The notes beneath the pieces were generated by a model. That model was not told the origin of the DNA. It saw only the letters and a list, made by a program, of their open reading frames with translations, and searched no databases. This document shows, in pieces, positions 1 through 8,043 of a stretch of DNA of 64,000 bases. Each line of letters begins with the position of its first letter. Position 1 is the first letter of the stretch. The DNA comes from an uncultured Rhodospirillaceae bacterium (GTDB taxonomy: Bacteria > Pseudomonadota > Alphaproteobacteria > Reyranellales > Reyranellaceae). The DNA lies in assembly GCA_945952105.1 (NCBI GenBank), contig CAMFGZ010000012.1, forward strand, positions 1 through 64,000, in the 5' to 3' direction. The position numbers were made by a program, and so were the translations under genes.

Positions 1-938
1 ACGGGCGACTTCAGGGTGAAGTTCGCCGACATGACCTCGACGGTTCCGGCGATGCTCTTCGGGTTGATGCTGCCCAGGGGCTGGCCGGGAACGGTCGCGA
101 GCTCTCCCACGAGCTTCGTCTCGCCCTCGATGATCGCCGGCGCCAGTTCCTTCTGGTACTTGGCCATGATGGCGGCGGCTTCCGCCGGGTTGGCGAAGGC
201 ATCCTTCATGCCCTTGATCGTCGCCTTGACGAAGGCGCGCACCAGTTCGGGCTGCCTGGCGATCGTCTCCTCCGAGGCGATCAGTCCGTTGCCGTAGTAG
301 TCGAGGCCAGAATCCTTGTATGCGATACGCACCGTTTCCTTCGGTGCGATCGCCGCCGCGATCAGCGGCTCTCCCACCGAGAACTGGCCGATCGCATCAA
401 CCCGCCCGTTGGCGAGCAGCGAGGGCAGGGCGGAGCCTTCCGCGACGACCCACTTCACCTTTGCGGCGTCGATGCCCGCCGCCTTTGCGAAAGCCGGGAA
501 GAGCAGGCGGACCGAACTCGATGCGGTATCGGCGATGGTCTTGCCCTCGAGATCCTTGGGCGAGGCGATCCCCGCTCCCTTGACGCCGAAGATGGCCTGT
601 GGCGGCCGGGCATAGACGATCGAGACCAGTTTCACCGGGACGCCGTCGTTTCCCCGGGCCAGCACGAGCGAGCCCGCGTCGGCGAAGCCGATCGTCGCCA
701 GGCCGGCGGCGACCTTCTTGATCGCATCGGCCGAGCCCTGGCCGCGCAGGAAGGTCACGTCGAGGCCGGCGTCCTTGTAGTAGCCCTTCTCGCGCGCGAC
801 GTAGAAGTAGGCGTGCCGTCCGTTGAAGCCGAAGTCGGTGATGAAGTTCACGTCTGTCGCGCGAGCCGGTGCCGCGCTGGCCGCGGCCATGCCGGCGACG
901 AGGCCGAGTGCGGCGGCGAGACGTCCAAGCAGTTTCAT
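1..938 (-). CDS. NMT1/SsuA-like ABC transporter substrate-binding protein (C-terminus outside window)
   Basis: Periplasmic solute-binding protein of the NMT1/THI5/SsuA type, which delivers small organic substrates such as sulfonates, nitrate or thiamine precursors to an ABC importer. Translation from the ATG at 938 gives a signal peptide (MKLLGRLAAALGLVAGMAAA, probable cleavage after APARA). The family pattern follows: FYVAREKGYYKDAGLDV, then the QGSADAIKKVAAG and FADAGSLV segments, and DLEGKTIADTASSS near residue 130. GAGGA lies 8 bases before the ATG. The gene runs off the left edge after about 312 codons. It is divergent from the flavin monooxygenase gene at 1248 and shares with it an intergenic region carrying twin operators, so it probably imports the substrate of that pathway. 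The substrate is not known. The family call is firm. Confidence 0.85.
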   Translation of the reverse strand, partial: MKLLGRLAAALGLVAGMAAASAAPARATDVNFITDFGFNGRHAYFYVAREKGYYKDAGLDVTFLRGQGSADAIKKVAAGLATIGFADAGSLVLARGNDGVPVKLVSIVYARPPQAIFGVKGAGIASPKDLEGKTIADTASSSVRLLFPAFAKAAGIDAAKVKWVVAEGSALPSLLANGRVDAIGQFSVGEPLIAAAIAPKETVRIAYKDSGLDYYGNGLIASEETIARQPELVRAFVKATIKGMKDAFANPAEAAAIMAKYQKELAPAIIEGETKLVGELATVPGQPLGSINPKSIAGTVEVMSANFTLKSP

Positions 939-1026
939 AGATCAGATCCTCGATTTCGAACTGGGAAGGCCCCCGGCGGGCTGCGGCGCCATCGCCGCCA
1001 TTGAGCGTTCCGCCGTCCCTGCATAT

Positions 1027-1046
1027 TTCATTCCATATCGAATGAA
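1027..1046. promoter_or_regulatory. palindromic operator, copy 1
   Basis: Inverted repeat TTCATTC-N6-GAATGAA (centre between 1036 and 1037) in the 309-base divergent intergenic region 939-1247. The sequence around its centre, ATATCGAAT, recurs in the second copy at 1188-1206. Two matching palindromes between divergent genes are the usual layout for a local one-component regulator. No regulator gene is inside the window, so it may lie to the left. Its family cannot be told from the site alone. Confidence 0.55.
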
Positions 1047-1187
1047 AAGCGTGCGGCGCTCCAACAACCTCCCTTGGGTCCAATGCCCAACTCTTGGTCA
1101 AAATGCCCACCAAATAGCCTATTATTGGGCTTTCTCTGAATTGAAGAGATGTCGGTCAAGAGGCTTGGAATCATCCGCCGGCCTCTA

Positions 1188-1206
1188 TTCATTCGATATC
1201 GAATAA
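1188..1206. promoter_or_regulatory. palindromic operator, copy 2
   Basis: Second copy of the operator. It contains the perfect 14-base palindrome ATTCGATATCGAAT (1191-1204) inside TTCATTCGATATCGAATAA. It lies 161 bases from copy 1 and 42 bases before the ATG at 1248, where a bound protein could block or activate the monooxygenase promoter. Its presence argues against translation starting upstream at 1149 in the same frame. Confidence 0.55.
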
Positions 1207-1247
1207 TTTACGAAGGGTCTTCGGAACGCTTGATCGAGGTAAGGCGG

Positions 1248-2378
1248 ATGGATCGGCAGACGCGAATCGCAGTTGTTGGCGGGGGCCTGGCGGGCCTGAC
1301 GGTGGCGGCTCTGCTGCAGCGCGACGGATACCCGGTCGCCGTGTATGAGCAGACGCCGAACTTTTCGAGGATCGGTGCGGGCATCATCCTCGGGGCCAAT
1401 GTCGCCAAGGTCCTGCGATCGCTCGGCCTCGAAGCGAGCTTCGCGGAAACCGGCATTCGGCCCGATGCCTTCGTCAGTCGCGCCTGGGACAGCGGCGAAA
1501 CGCTCTACGAACTCGTCTTCGACGCCGCCTGCGAAGCGCGCTTCGGCGGTCCCTTCGTCAACATCCATCGCGCCGACCTGCATCGCATCCTGCAGACGCC
1601 GCTCGCGCCGGGAACGATCCGGTTCGGTCATCGGCTGGCGGGACTCGAGGAGACGCCGGGGGGGATCACGCTGACTTTCGACAACGGCGCCACCGCCGAG
1701 GTCGACATCGTGATCGGCGCCGACGGCATCCGCTCGCGGGTACGCGACGAGATCCTCGGGCATGAAGAGCCGCGCTTCATCGGACGCATTGCCCCCAGGG
1801 CGGTCTTCCCGGCCGAGCGTCTCGGCGACCTTGCGATCCGCGATTGCACCAAATGGTGGGGACCCGATCGCCACGTGCTCGTCTATTACATGACGGCGCG
1901 CCGCGACGAGGTCTATGTCATGGCGGCCATCCCGGCCGAGCGCTGGGACGGCGATGGAACGCCGATCCCCGGCACGCGCGACGACTTCGTCTCGGCGCTG
2001 GAAGGCTTCCATCCCGAGCTGCTGCGGGCGGCCGAGGCAGCGACCGACGTGTCCGTCTGGCCGATCATGGACCGGCCGCGCAATGACACGTGGCACAAGG
2101 GCCGCGTCGTGCTGATGGGTGACGCCTGCCACGCCGTGCGGCCGTTCATGGCGGCCGGTGGCTCGATGGCGATCGAGGACGCCGCCATTCTCCATCGTTG
2201 TATCGTCGAGGCCAGCGATACCGGGACGGCCTTCCGCCGCTACGCCGCAAACCGCATTCCGCGAGTGGCCGAGGTGCAGCGCATCTCGATTGCCAATACC
2301 TGGATGCACGGTCCGACGGAGGTCGACTGGTTCTTCGCCTACGATCCCTGCAATGCCCCGCTCGACGCCGCCACCTGA
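1248..2378 (+). CDS. FAD-dependent aromatic monooxygenase, NicC-like (6-hydroxynicotinate 3-monooxygenase family)
   Basis: Class A flavoprotein monooxygenase, 376 aa. It has the FAD-binding GxGxxG motif (VVGGGLAGL, residues 9-17), the DG motif (GADGIRSRVRD) and the GD motif (GDACHAVRPFMAAGG). From what I remember of Pseudomonas putida NicC, the region DCTKWWGPDRHVLVYY matches the NicC block that carries catalytic Cys202, His211 and Tyr215, all three present here. NicC His47 is replaced by Ile47 in the aligned GAGIILG segment, so the substrate may be a different hydroxylated pyridine or benzoate. The start at 1248 is chosen because GAGGTAAGG precedes it and an in-frame start at 1149 would place the operator inside the gene. 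The CE4 hydrolase gene follows 13 bases downstream, so the two are likely co-transcribed. Confidence 0.85.
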   Translation: MDRQTRIAVVGGGLAGLTVAALLQRDGYPVAVYEQTPNFSRIGAGIILGANVAKVLRSLGLEASFAETGIRPDAFVSRAWDSGETLYELVFDAACEARFGGPFVNIHRADLHRILQTPLAPGTIRFGHRLAGLEETPGGITLTFDNGATAEVDIVIGADGIRSRVRDEILGHEEPRFIGRIAPRAVFPAERLGDLAIRDCTKWWGPDRHVLVYYMTARRDEVYVMAAIPAERWDGDGTPIPGTRDDFVSALEGFHPELLRAAEAATDVSVWPIMDRPRNDTWHKGRVVLMGDACHAVRPFMAAGGSMAIEDAAILHRCIVEASDTGTAFRRYAANRIPRVAEVQRISIANTWMHGPTEVDWFFAYDPCNAPLDAAT

Positions 2379-2391
2379 TCCGGAGCCGCCA

Positions 2392-3342
2392 ATGTTCCTA
2401 TTCGACTCTGCCGCCCCCGACGCTATCCGCCCCGATCCGATGACGATCCGGGATCTCGTGGGCTATGGCGAGACGCCGCCCCATCCGCACTGGCCGGGCA
2501 ACGCCAGGATCGCGGTAAACTTCAATCTCAACGTCGAGGGCGGCGGTGAGTCGACGGTCGCCAACGGCGACACGGTGTCCGAAGGGATGCTGAACGACAT
2601 CGGCGTCGGCCCCAAGGTCGGTCGCCGGGTTCCCCTCGTCGAGTCGGTCTTCGAATACGGCAGCCGACGGGGGGCCTGGAGGCTCCTCGACATATTCGCC
2701 CGGTTCTCCGTGCCGGTGAGCGTGCTCGGGGTGGCCCGGGCGCTCGAGCAGAATCCGCAGCTGGCTCGGGCCTGCGTCGAACGGGGCCACGAGATGGTCA
2801 GCCACGGCTACCGTTGGATCGACTACGGCGAGGTTGACGAGGCAACCGAGCGCCAGCATGTCCGACAGGCGGTGGAGATTCTGACACGCCTCGCCGGCAG
2901 TCGTCCTCTCGGCTGGATGACAGGGCGCCCCGGCGAGAACACGCGCCGGCTCGTGGCCGAGGAGGGCGGCTTCCTCTATGACCGGGACTCACTTGCCGAC
3001 GAATTGCCCTACTGGGTGGAAAGCGTAAACGGGCCCCATCTGGTGATCCCTTACTCCTACGAGGCGAACGACAACCGCTTCGACGCGAATTCCGGCTTCT
3101 CGACCGCTCAGGATTTCTTCGAGTACATGCGCGACGCCTTCGACTTCCTCTACGAGGAGGGTGCTGCGGGGGCGCCGAAGTTGCTGTCGATCGGACTGCA
3201 CGACCGGCTGATCGGGCGGCCGGGCCGCGCGGGCGGCCTCGTCAAGTTCCTGCAGCACGCGACGGCCCGCGAGGGAGTCTGGTTCTGTCGCGGCATCGAC
3301 ATTGCACGCCATTGGCGGGCGCGGTTCCCGGCCCGTGCATAG
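2392..3342 (+). CDS. PuuE-like polysaccharide deacetylase-family (CE4) hydrolase
   Basis: A 316-residue CE4 NodB-fold protein of the PuuE (cofactor-independent allantoinase) branch, which hydrolyses cyclic or linear amides rather than chitin. Recognisable blocks are ARIAVNFNLNVEGGGE near the N-terminus, a long YGSRRGAWRLLDIFARFSVP segment, ERGHEMVSHGYRWIDY (His-rich metal block), GWMTGRPGENTRRLV, DRDSLADELPYWV and LLSIGLHDRLIGRPGR. Metal coordination by the His residues is known for the family and not proven here. It follows the flavin monooxygenase by 13 bases with only a weak ribosome site. Together they suggest ring hydroxylation followed by amide hydrolysis of an N-containing compound. 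True allantoinase activity is possible, but no other purine genes are nearby. Confidence 0.8.
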   Translation: MFLFDSAAPDAIRPDPMTIRDLVGYGETPPHPHWPGNARIAVNFNLNVEGGGESTVANGDTVSEGMLNDIGVGPKVGRRVPLVESVFEYGSRRGAWRLLDIFARFSVPVSVLGVARALEQNPQLARACVERGHEMVSHGYRWIDYGEVDEATERQHVRQAVEILTRLAGSRPLGWMTGRPGENTRRLVAEEGGFLYDRDSLADELPYWVESVNGPHLVIPYSYEANDNRFDANSGFSTAQDFFEYMRDAFDFLYEEGAAGAPKLLSIGLHDRLIGRPGRAGGLVKFLQHATAREGVWFCRGIDIARHWRARFPARA

Positions 3343-3458
3343 ATCGGCTTTTTTGCCGCGACCTTCCCCGTTATCCCCATCTTTCATCGGTTCGTCATCA
3401 TTGAGCCGACCGGGCCGCTCCCCCTATGGTCCGGCGGTCGAGAGCAAGGAGCAGGGAC

Positions 3459-3731
3459 ATGCCGGACGGCAGCGACATTTCCAAGAAGACCAAGGCCGGC
3501 CCGATCTCCGCAGACCGCCTGAAGAGCTTCGTCGAGCGTATCGAAAAGCTCGAGGAAGAGCGCAAGGCCATCGGCGGCGACATCAAGGACGTCTACAGCG
3601 AGGCCAAGGGCGTCGGCTACGACGTCAAGACCATGCGCAAGATCATCTCCCTGCGCTCCATGGACGCCGCCGACCGCGCCGAGCAGGAGACGCTGCTCGA
3701 TGTCTACAAGCACGCCCTCGGGATGGTCTGA
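3459..3731 (+). CDS. GapR-like DUF2312 (UPF0335) DNA-binding protein
   Basis: A 90-residue coiled-coil protein of the DUF2312/UPF0335 family, whose Caulobacter member GapR binds overtwisted AT-rich DNA ahead of replication and transcription. The conserved core is visible: ISADRLKSFVERIEKLEEER (helix 1), then DIKDVYSEAKGVGYDVKTMRKII, then a short helical hairpin ending ETLLDVYKHALGMV. Length is normal for the family. AAGGAG sits 7 bases before the ATG at 3459. It has no operon partner: it is separated by 116 bases from the preceding gene and 122 from the next. Confidence 0.92.
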   Translation: MPDGSDISKKTKAGPISADRLKSFVERIEKLEEERKAIGGDIKDVYSEAKGVGYDVKTMRKIISLRSMDAADRAEQETLLDVYKHALGMV

Positions 3732-3853
3732 TCGGGACACGTCGAGGCGGCTGAAAAGGGACTACGGAAATTTGATATCGCACGCCCCGGGCAGGCGTTA
3801 GGGTTCTCCACGGCACGAATGCTCCACCAAGGAGCCGGCCGCGGAGGAAGCCC

Positions 3854-4999
3854 ATGCGAAACACCGTCATCACTGGCGTTTGCCTTGCCTTGAGTCTCGG
3901 CGCCACGCAGGCGCACGCGCAGCTCGCCGTCTCCTCGAACGACCACAAGATCGTCCAGGAGAATGGCGTCAACCGAAACCTCCCCAACCCGTCGCCCGAC
4001 ACGGTCACGATCGTGGATCTCGGCGCGCTGCCGGTTAAGGTGGTGGGCACCGTTGCCAACGTTCCGGGAAGCGTCGTCGGTCCACCGCTCTCGGTCGCGA
4101 TCACGCCGGACGAATCGATCGCGCTGATCGCCTCCTCGTCGAAGATCGATCCCGCCGATCCCACCAAGCTCGTGCCGGACGATCGGGTGACCGTCATCGA
4201 TCTCAAGGATCGCAGAATCCTTGGAACCCTGAACACCGGGCCGGGCGCGGCCGGCATTTCCATCACAAAGGACGGCAAGCGCGCCTATGTCGCCAATCGC
4301 ATGGCCGGCTCGGTTTCGATCCTGTCGATCGACGGCAAGGACGTGAAGGTCGTGAAGACCGTGCCGCTGATGGACGCCAAGACGCTGCTCAGCCACATGG
4401 CGGTTTCGCCGGACGGCGCGACCGGCGTGGCGACGCGCAACGGTGACGCCAAGGTCGAGCTGATGAAGCTCGGTGGTGACAACATCACCTCGTCGGCCGT
4501 GCTCGACGTGGCGCCGCGGCCCTATGCGGTTTCGGTGACGCCCGACAGCAAGACCGCCGTCGTCGCCAGCCTCGGCGACCCCAAGGCCAACGGCATCCTC
4601 ACCGTGATCGATCTCGCCAGTGGCAAGATCGTCGGCACCGCCGACATCGGGCACGAGAACCTCGAGGGCATGATGATGTCGAGCGACGGCCGCTGGATCG
4701 CGGGCGTGGCGCATGCGGGTTCGACCCGGCCCAAGGATGCGCCGCAGTTCAAGCCCAACGGCGTGGTCGTGCTCTACAAGCTCGACGGGACCGGCCTCAC
4801 CAAGACCGGCGAGGCGCCGATCGGCGGTTGGTCGCAGGGCGCGTCCTTCTCGCGCGATGGTTCGATCATCGTCGTGCAGAACATGAACGAGAAGAACATG
4901 CAGGTGTTCAAGAACGACAACGGCAAGGTCTCCGACACCGGTCAGAAGATCGACACGGTCGGCGGCGCCGCAGCAGTGAGGAGTTCGACTGACCGATGA
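3854..4999 (+). CDS. secreted YVTN-type beta-propeller protein
   Basis: A 381-residue periplasmic protein. The N-terminal signal peptide ends near THAHA/Q. The remainder consists of WD40/YVTN-like blade repeats: TVTIVDLGALPVKVVGTV, RVTVIDLKDRRILGTLNTG, AGISITKDGKRAYVANRMAG, YAVSVTPDSKTAVVAS, LTVIDLASGKIVGT. Such propellers act as binding scaffolds or lactonase-like enzymes; no catalytic site can be assigned. GGAGGAAG precedes the start. Its stop overlaps the start of the Bug-family SBP gene (ATGA at 4996), so the two are translationally coupled. That partnership is unusual. Confidence 0.85.
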   Translation: MRNTVITGVCLALSLGATQAHAQLAVSSNDHKIVQENGVNRNLPNPSPDTVTIVDLGALPVKVVGTVANVPGSVVGPPLSVAITPDESIALIASSSKIDPADPTKLVPDDRVTVIDLKDRRILGTLNTGPGAAGISITKDGKRAYVANRMAGSVSILSIDGKDVKVVKTVPLMDAKTLLSHMAVSPDGATGVATRNGDAKVELMKLGGDNITSSAVLDVAPRPYAVSVTPDSKTAVVASLGDPKANGILTVIDLASGKIVGTADIGHENLEGMMMSSDGRWIAGVAHAGSTRPKDAPQFKPNGVVVLYKLDGTGLTKTGEAPIGGWSQGASFSRDGSIIVVQNMNEKNMQVFKNDNGKVSDTGQKIDTVGGAAAVRSSTDR

Positions 5000-5964
5000 T
5001 CGCAAGGCGTAGCGTACTTGTCCTTCCGCTCGCCGCCGCGGCGAGCGGCGTGCCGGCCCGGGCCCAGACCTTCCCGTCGCAGCCCGTCCATATCGTCGTG
5101 CCGTTTCCGCCCGGAGGCGGCACAGACTCGCTCGCGCGCGCCATTCAGGAGCCGATGCAGAAGGCGCTTGGTGGCACGGTGATCGTCGACAACAAGGGCG
5201 GCGGTGGCGGCAGTATCGCGCACGAGTTCGTGGCCAAGCAGCCTGCCGACGGCCACTGGATGGTGGTCGGCGCCAACAACCTGCCGCTCTACCCGCATAT
5301 CGTGGCCAAGCTGGGCTTCGACGCGAAGACGGCCTTCACGCCCATCGGCTTCATCGCCAAGCAGGAGTCCGTACTGGTTGGCAGCGTCGATGCACCGTGG
5401 CCAGATCTCAAGGCGATCATCGCCGCGGCCAAGGCGGCGCCCGGCTCGGTGCAGTATGGCACCGCCGGCCTCACGACACCGATGCACCTCTCGACCGAGC
5501 AGTTCGCGATGCTGAACGGCATCAAGCTGACGCACGTGCCGTTCCGCGGCACCGGCCCGCTGGTGACGGATCTTTTGGGCGGCCACATCAAGCTCGGCAT
5601 GTCGAGCATCACCAGCGTCGCGCAGCAGATCGGGTCCGGAAAGCTGAAGCCCTATGCGATGGCGTCGCTGGAACGCTCCGCGGTGGCGCCCAACATCCCG
5701 ACCTTCAAGGAACTGGGCGCCGGCGATGTCGACGGCACCATCGTCTACGCGCTGTTCGCGCCGGCCGGCACGCCGCCCGCGATCGTCGCCAAGCTGAACG
5801 AGGCGCTGAACGCGGCCGTGGCGACGCCCGACCAGAAAGAAGACCTTTCCAAGCGCGGCTTCGTCGCCATGGGCGGCACGCCGCAGCAACTCGGCGATTG
5901 GCTGAAGGTGCAGGAGCCCATCTGGGTGCCGGTACTGCAAGCGGCCGGTATCAAGCCGGAGTAA
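4996..5964 (+). CDS. Bug/TctC family tripartite tricarboxylate transporter substrate-binding protein
   Basis: A 322-residue periplasmic binding protein of the Bug (TctC) family, which captures carboxylated or small organic solutes for TTT transporters. After a signal peptide (RRSVLVLPLAAAASGVPARA) come the hallmark motifs: FPSQPVHIVVPFPPGGGTDSLAR (read in two parts, PxxPhhhhVPfPPGGxxDxxaR), a KGGGGGSIAHEFVAKQPADG loop, and VPFRGTGPLVTDLLGGHIKLG (the VPYkG-type motif near residue 180). No TctA/TctB membrane genes are in the window, which is common for orphan Bug proteins. The gene is coupled to the propeller gene by a 4-base overlap. Confidence 0.93.
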   Translation: MIARRSVLVLPLAAAASGVPARAQTFPSQPVHIVVPFPPGGGTDSLARAIQEPMQKALGGTVIVDNKGGGGGSIAHEFVAKQPADGHWMVVGANNLPLYPHIVAKLGFDAKTAFTPIGFIAKQESVLVGSVDAPWPDLKAIIAAAKAAPGSVQYGTAGLTTPMHLSTEQFAMLNGIKLTHVPFRGTGPLVTDLLGGHIKLGMSSITSVAQQIGSGKLKPYAMASLERSAVAPNIPTFKELGAGDVDGTIVYALFAPAGTPPAIVAKLNEALNAAVATPDQKEDLSKRGFVAMGGTPQQLGDWLKVQEPIWVPVLQAAGIKPE

Positions 5965-5974
5965 TCATCGGACC

Positions 5975-6022
5975 GCGGGCCTCCAGGCCCGCTCATGATC
6001 ATGAGCGCCACTGGAGTGGCGC
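5975..6022. repeat. array of three abutting palindromes, probable bidirectional terminator or REP-like element
   Basis: Three perfect palindromes lie end to end between converging genes: GCGGGCCT/AGGCCCGC (5975-5992, 2-base loop), TCATGATCATGA (5993-6004) and GCGCCACT/AGTGGCGC (6005-6022, 2-base loop). No T-tract follows on either strand. The position between the Bug gene and the converging DUF429 gene suits a bidirectional terminator. The tight, composite architecture is also like dispersed REP/BIME units. No second copy was seen in this window. Confidence 0.6.
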
Positions 6023-6043
6023 GCTCCGTCGTTACTACCGCGT

Positions 6044-6718
6044 CTAGAACCAGATGTTCATCGGCAGGCCGTAGCGGTCGCGCGCGTCGGCCGGACCGAG
6101 GCGCGTGGCCGTGCTGTTTGCGATCAGCGTTGCCGTGCGGCAGACGGCGATGGCGTCGAGGACGTCGTCGCGGGCGGCGCCAGAAACCGTTTGAGGGTTC
6201 CAGTCGAAGCCGTGCCGGGCAAGCAGGTCGAGGCGTTCGGCGAAGCCGTCCGGTTTGCGCTTCTTGGCGAGCACGGGCTTGCCGCCGTTCATGCGGGCAA
6301 AAGCGAGCTCGGGGTGCGCCTCGTAGACGATCGAGTGCAGGGCCTCGTTGCCGCGCATCAGCGCATCGACCTCTCGGATCTTGGGGAAAAGGTGAAAGGT
6401 CTGCTGGTTCAGTCCGATCCCCAGGCTTTTGCTGAGCGCATTGGCCTCGGCGTGCGTGGTGCAGTCGAGCGTGGGGCGGCAGGGCGTGGGGAAGACGGAG
6501 CTCGCCTTGCCCGGCAGCAGCTTGCGGGCCTCCACCTCGCAGGCGCGGGGCGGGCGCGGCACGTCGACCAAGCCGATCGGCATGTCGACGGCCAGAATCG
6601 AAAGACCCTCGCAGGCTTCCGCGAGGGTCTTCACGACTCTTATGTCGAGGGCGCCGTCAGTGTCGCGCCGGCAGATCACCCAGCCGGTGCGGCAACCGTC
6701 GGCGCCCGCGACGATCAA
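6044..6718 (-). CDS. DUF429 family protein (predicted RNase H-fold nuclease)
   Basis: About 224 residues. The start of the fold is IVAGADGCRTGWVICRRD (DUF429 hallmark GxDGxxxGW), followed by LAVDMPIGLVD, the ARKLLPGKASSVFPTPCR region and YEAHPELAFARMNGGKP. The C-terminal DDVLDAIAVCRTA contains an acidic D..DA motif like that of RNase H-fold nucleases. The most likely start is a TTG at 6718, eight bases after the icd stop codon, giving MIVAGADG, the usual family N-terminus. An ATG at 6772 would add 18 residues overlapping icd. Activity has not been shown for most members. It probably shares the icd transcript. Confidence 0.8.
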   Translation of the reverse strand: MIVAGADGCRTGWVICRRDTDGALDIRVVKTLAEACEGLSILAVDMPIGLVDVPRPPRACEVEARKLLPGKASSVFPTPCRPTLDCTTHAEANALSKSLGIGLNQQTFHLFPKIREVDALMRGNEALHSIVYEAHPELAFARMNGGKPVLAKKRKPDGFAERLDLLARHGFDWNPQTVSGAARDDVLDAIAVCRTATLIANSTATRLGPADARDRYGLPMNIWF

Positions 6719-6725
6719 TGCCGTT

Positions 6726-7943
6726 CTACCAGGTCGCCATCCGGGCCTTGAGGCCGCCGTCCAGCACTGCAAGGAACTCCTCGGTGGTCTGGTAGGGCTG
6801 GTGCATGCCGATGAGGAGTGCGAGGTCCTTGGTCATCTTGCCGCCTTCGACCGCCTCGACGCAGACCTTCTCGAGCGCGTCGGCGAACTTCACTACCTCG
6901 GGCGTGTCGTCGAACGTGCCGCGATACTTCAGCGCCTGCGTCCAGGCGAAGATCGAGGCGATCGGGTTGGTCGAGGTCGGCTTGCCCTGTTGATGCTCGC
7001 GATAGTGACGCGTCACCGTGCCGTGGGCGGCTTCGGCCTCGACGGTCCTGCCGTCGGGCGTCAGCAGCACCGAGGTCATGAGGCCGAGCGAGCCGAAGCC
7101 CTGGGCCACCGTGTCGGACTGGACGTCGCCGTCGTAGTTCTTGCAGGCCCAGACGAATTCGCCGTGCCACTTCAGCGCCGAGGCGACCATGTCGTCGATC
7201 AGGCGGTGCTGGTAATAGATCTTCTTGGCCTTGAACCTGTCGGCGAACTCCTTGTCGAAGACCTCCTGGAACAGGTCCTTGAAGCGGCCGTCGTAGCGCT
7301 TGAGGATCGTGTTCTTGGTCGACAGGAAGACCGGCCAGCCGCGCATCAGGCCGTAATTGAACGAGCTGCGCGCGAAGCCGATGATCGACTCGTCGAGATT
7401 GTACATCGTCATGGCGACGCCGCCGGCCGGGAAGTCGAATACGCTGTGCTCGATCACCTGGCCGTCCTCGCCCTCGAAGCGGACGGTGAGCTTGCCCTTG
7501 CCCGGCACCACGAAGTCGGTGGCGCGATACTGGTCGCCGAAGGCATGGCGGCCGATCACGATCGGATGCGTCCAGCCCGGTACGAGGCGGGGGACGTTCT
7601 TGCAGACGATGGGCTCGCGGAAGATCGTCCCGCCGATGATGTTGCGGATCGTGCCGTTGGGCGACCGCCACATCTCCTTGAGCTTGAACTCCTCGACGCG
7701 CGCCTCGTCCGGCGTGATGGTCGCGCACTTCACGGCGACGCCGTACTTCAGCGTGGCCTTGGCGGAGTCGACCGTGACCTGGTCGTTGGTCTTGTCGCGG
7801 TTCTCGATGCCGAGATCGTAGTACTTCAGGTCGATGTCGAGATAGGGAAGGATCAGCTTGTCCTTGATGAACGCCCAGATGATGCGGGTCATCTCGTCGC
7901 CGTCCATCTCGACGACCGGGTTCTTCACCTTGATCTTCGGCAT
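6726..7943 (-). CDS. icd: NADP-dependent isocitrate dehydrogenase
   Basis: A 405-residue isocitrate dehydrogenase of the homodimeric eukaryote-like subfamily, which oxidatively decarboxylates isocitrate to 2-oxoglutarate in the TCA cycle. N-terminal [20 protein letters not shown] is diagnostic. The substrate-binding segment [19 protein letters not shown], the catalytic [15 protein letters not shown] region (Lys, Tyr, Asp), the NADP-specifying block [12 protein letters not shown] and [19 protein letters not shown] are all intact. The ATG at 7943 is preferred to the GTG at 7946 because AAGGAA lies five bases before it. It stands alone upstream, with DUF429 close behind. Confidence 0.97.
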   Translation of the reverse strand: MPKIKVKNPVVEMDGDEMTRIIWAFIKDKLILPYLDIDLKYYDLGIENRDKTNDQVTVDSAKATLKYGVAVKCATITPDEARVEEFKLKEMWRSPNGTIRNIIGGTIFREPIVCKNVPRLVPGWTHPIVIGRHAFGDQYRATDFVVPGKGKLTVRFEGEDGQVIEHSVFDFPAGGVAMTMYNLDESIIGFARSSFNYGLMRGWPVFLSTKNTILKRYDGRFKDLFQEVFDKEFADRFKAKKIYYQHRLIDDMVASALKWHGEFVWACKNYDGDVQSDTVAQGFGSLGLMTSVLLTPDGRTVEAEAAHGTVTRHYREHQQGKPTSTNPIASIFAWTQALKYRGTFDDTPEVVKFADALEKVCVEAVEGGKMTKDLALLIGMHQPYQTTEEFLAVLDGGLKARMATW

Positions 7944-8043
7944 CACGCTTCCTTTCGCACCTCAAAAGCCGGTGCGGGCGCGTTCTACCGAAGCGGGGAA
8001 CGGCCGGCAACGCGGTTTGCCCGCGCATCGGCCGGCGAAATGT

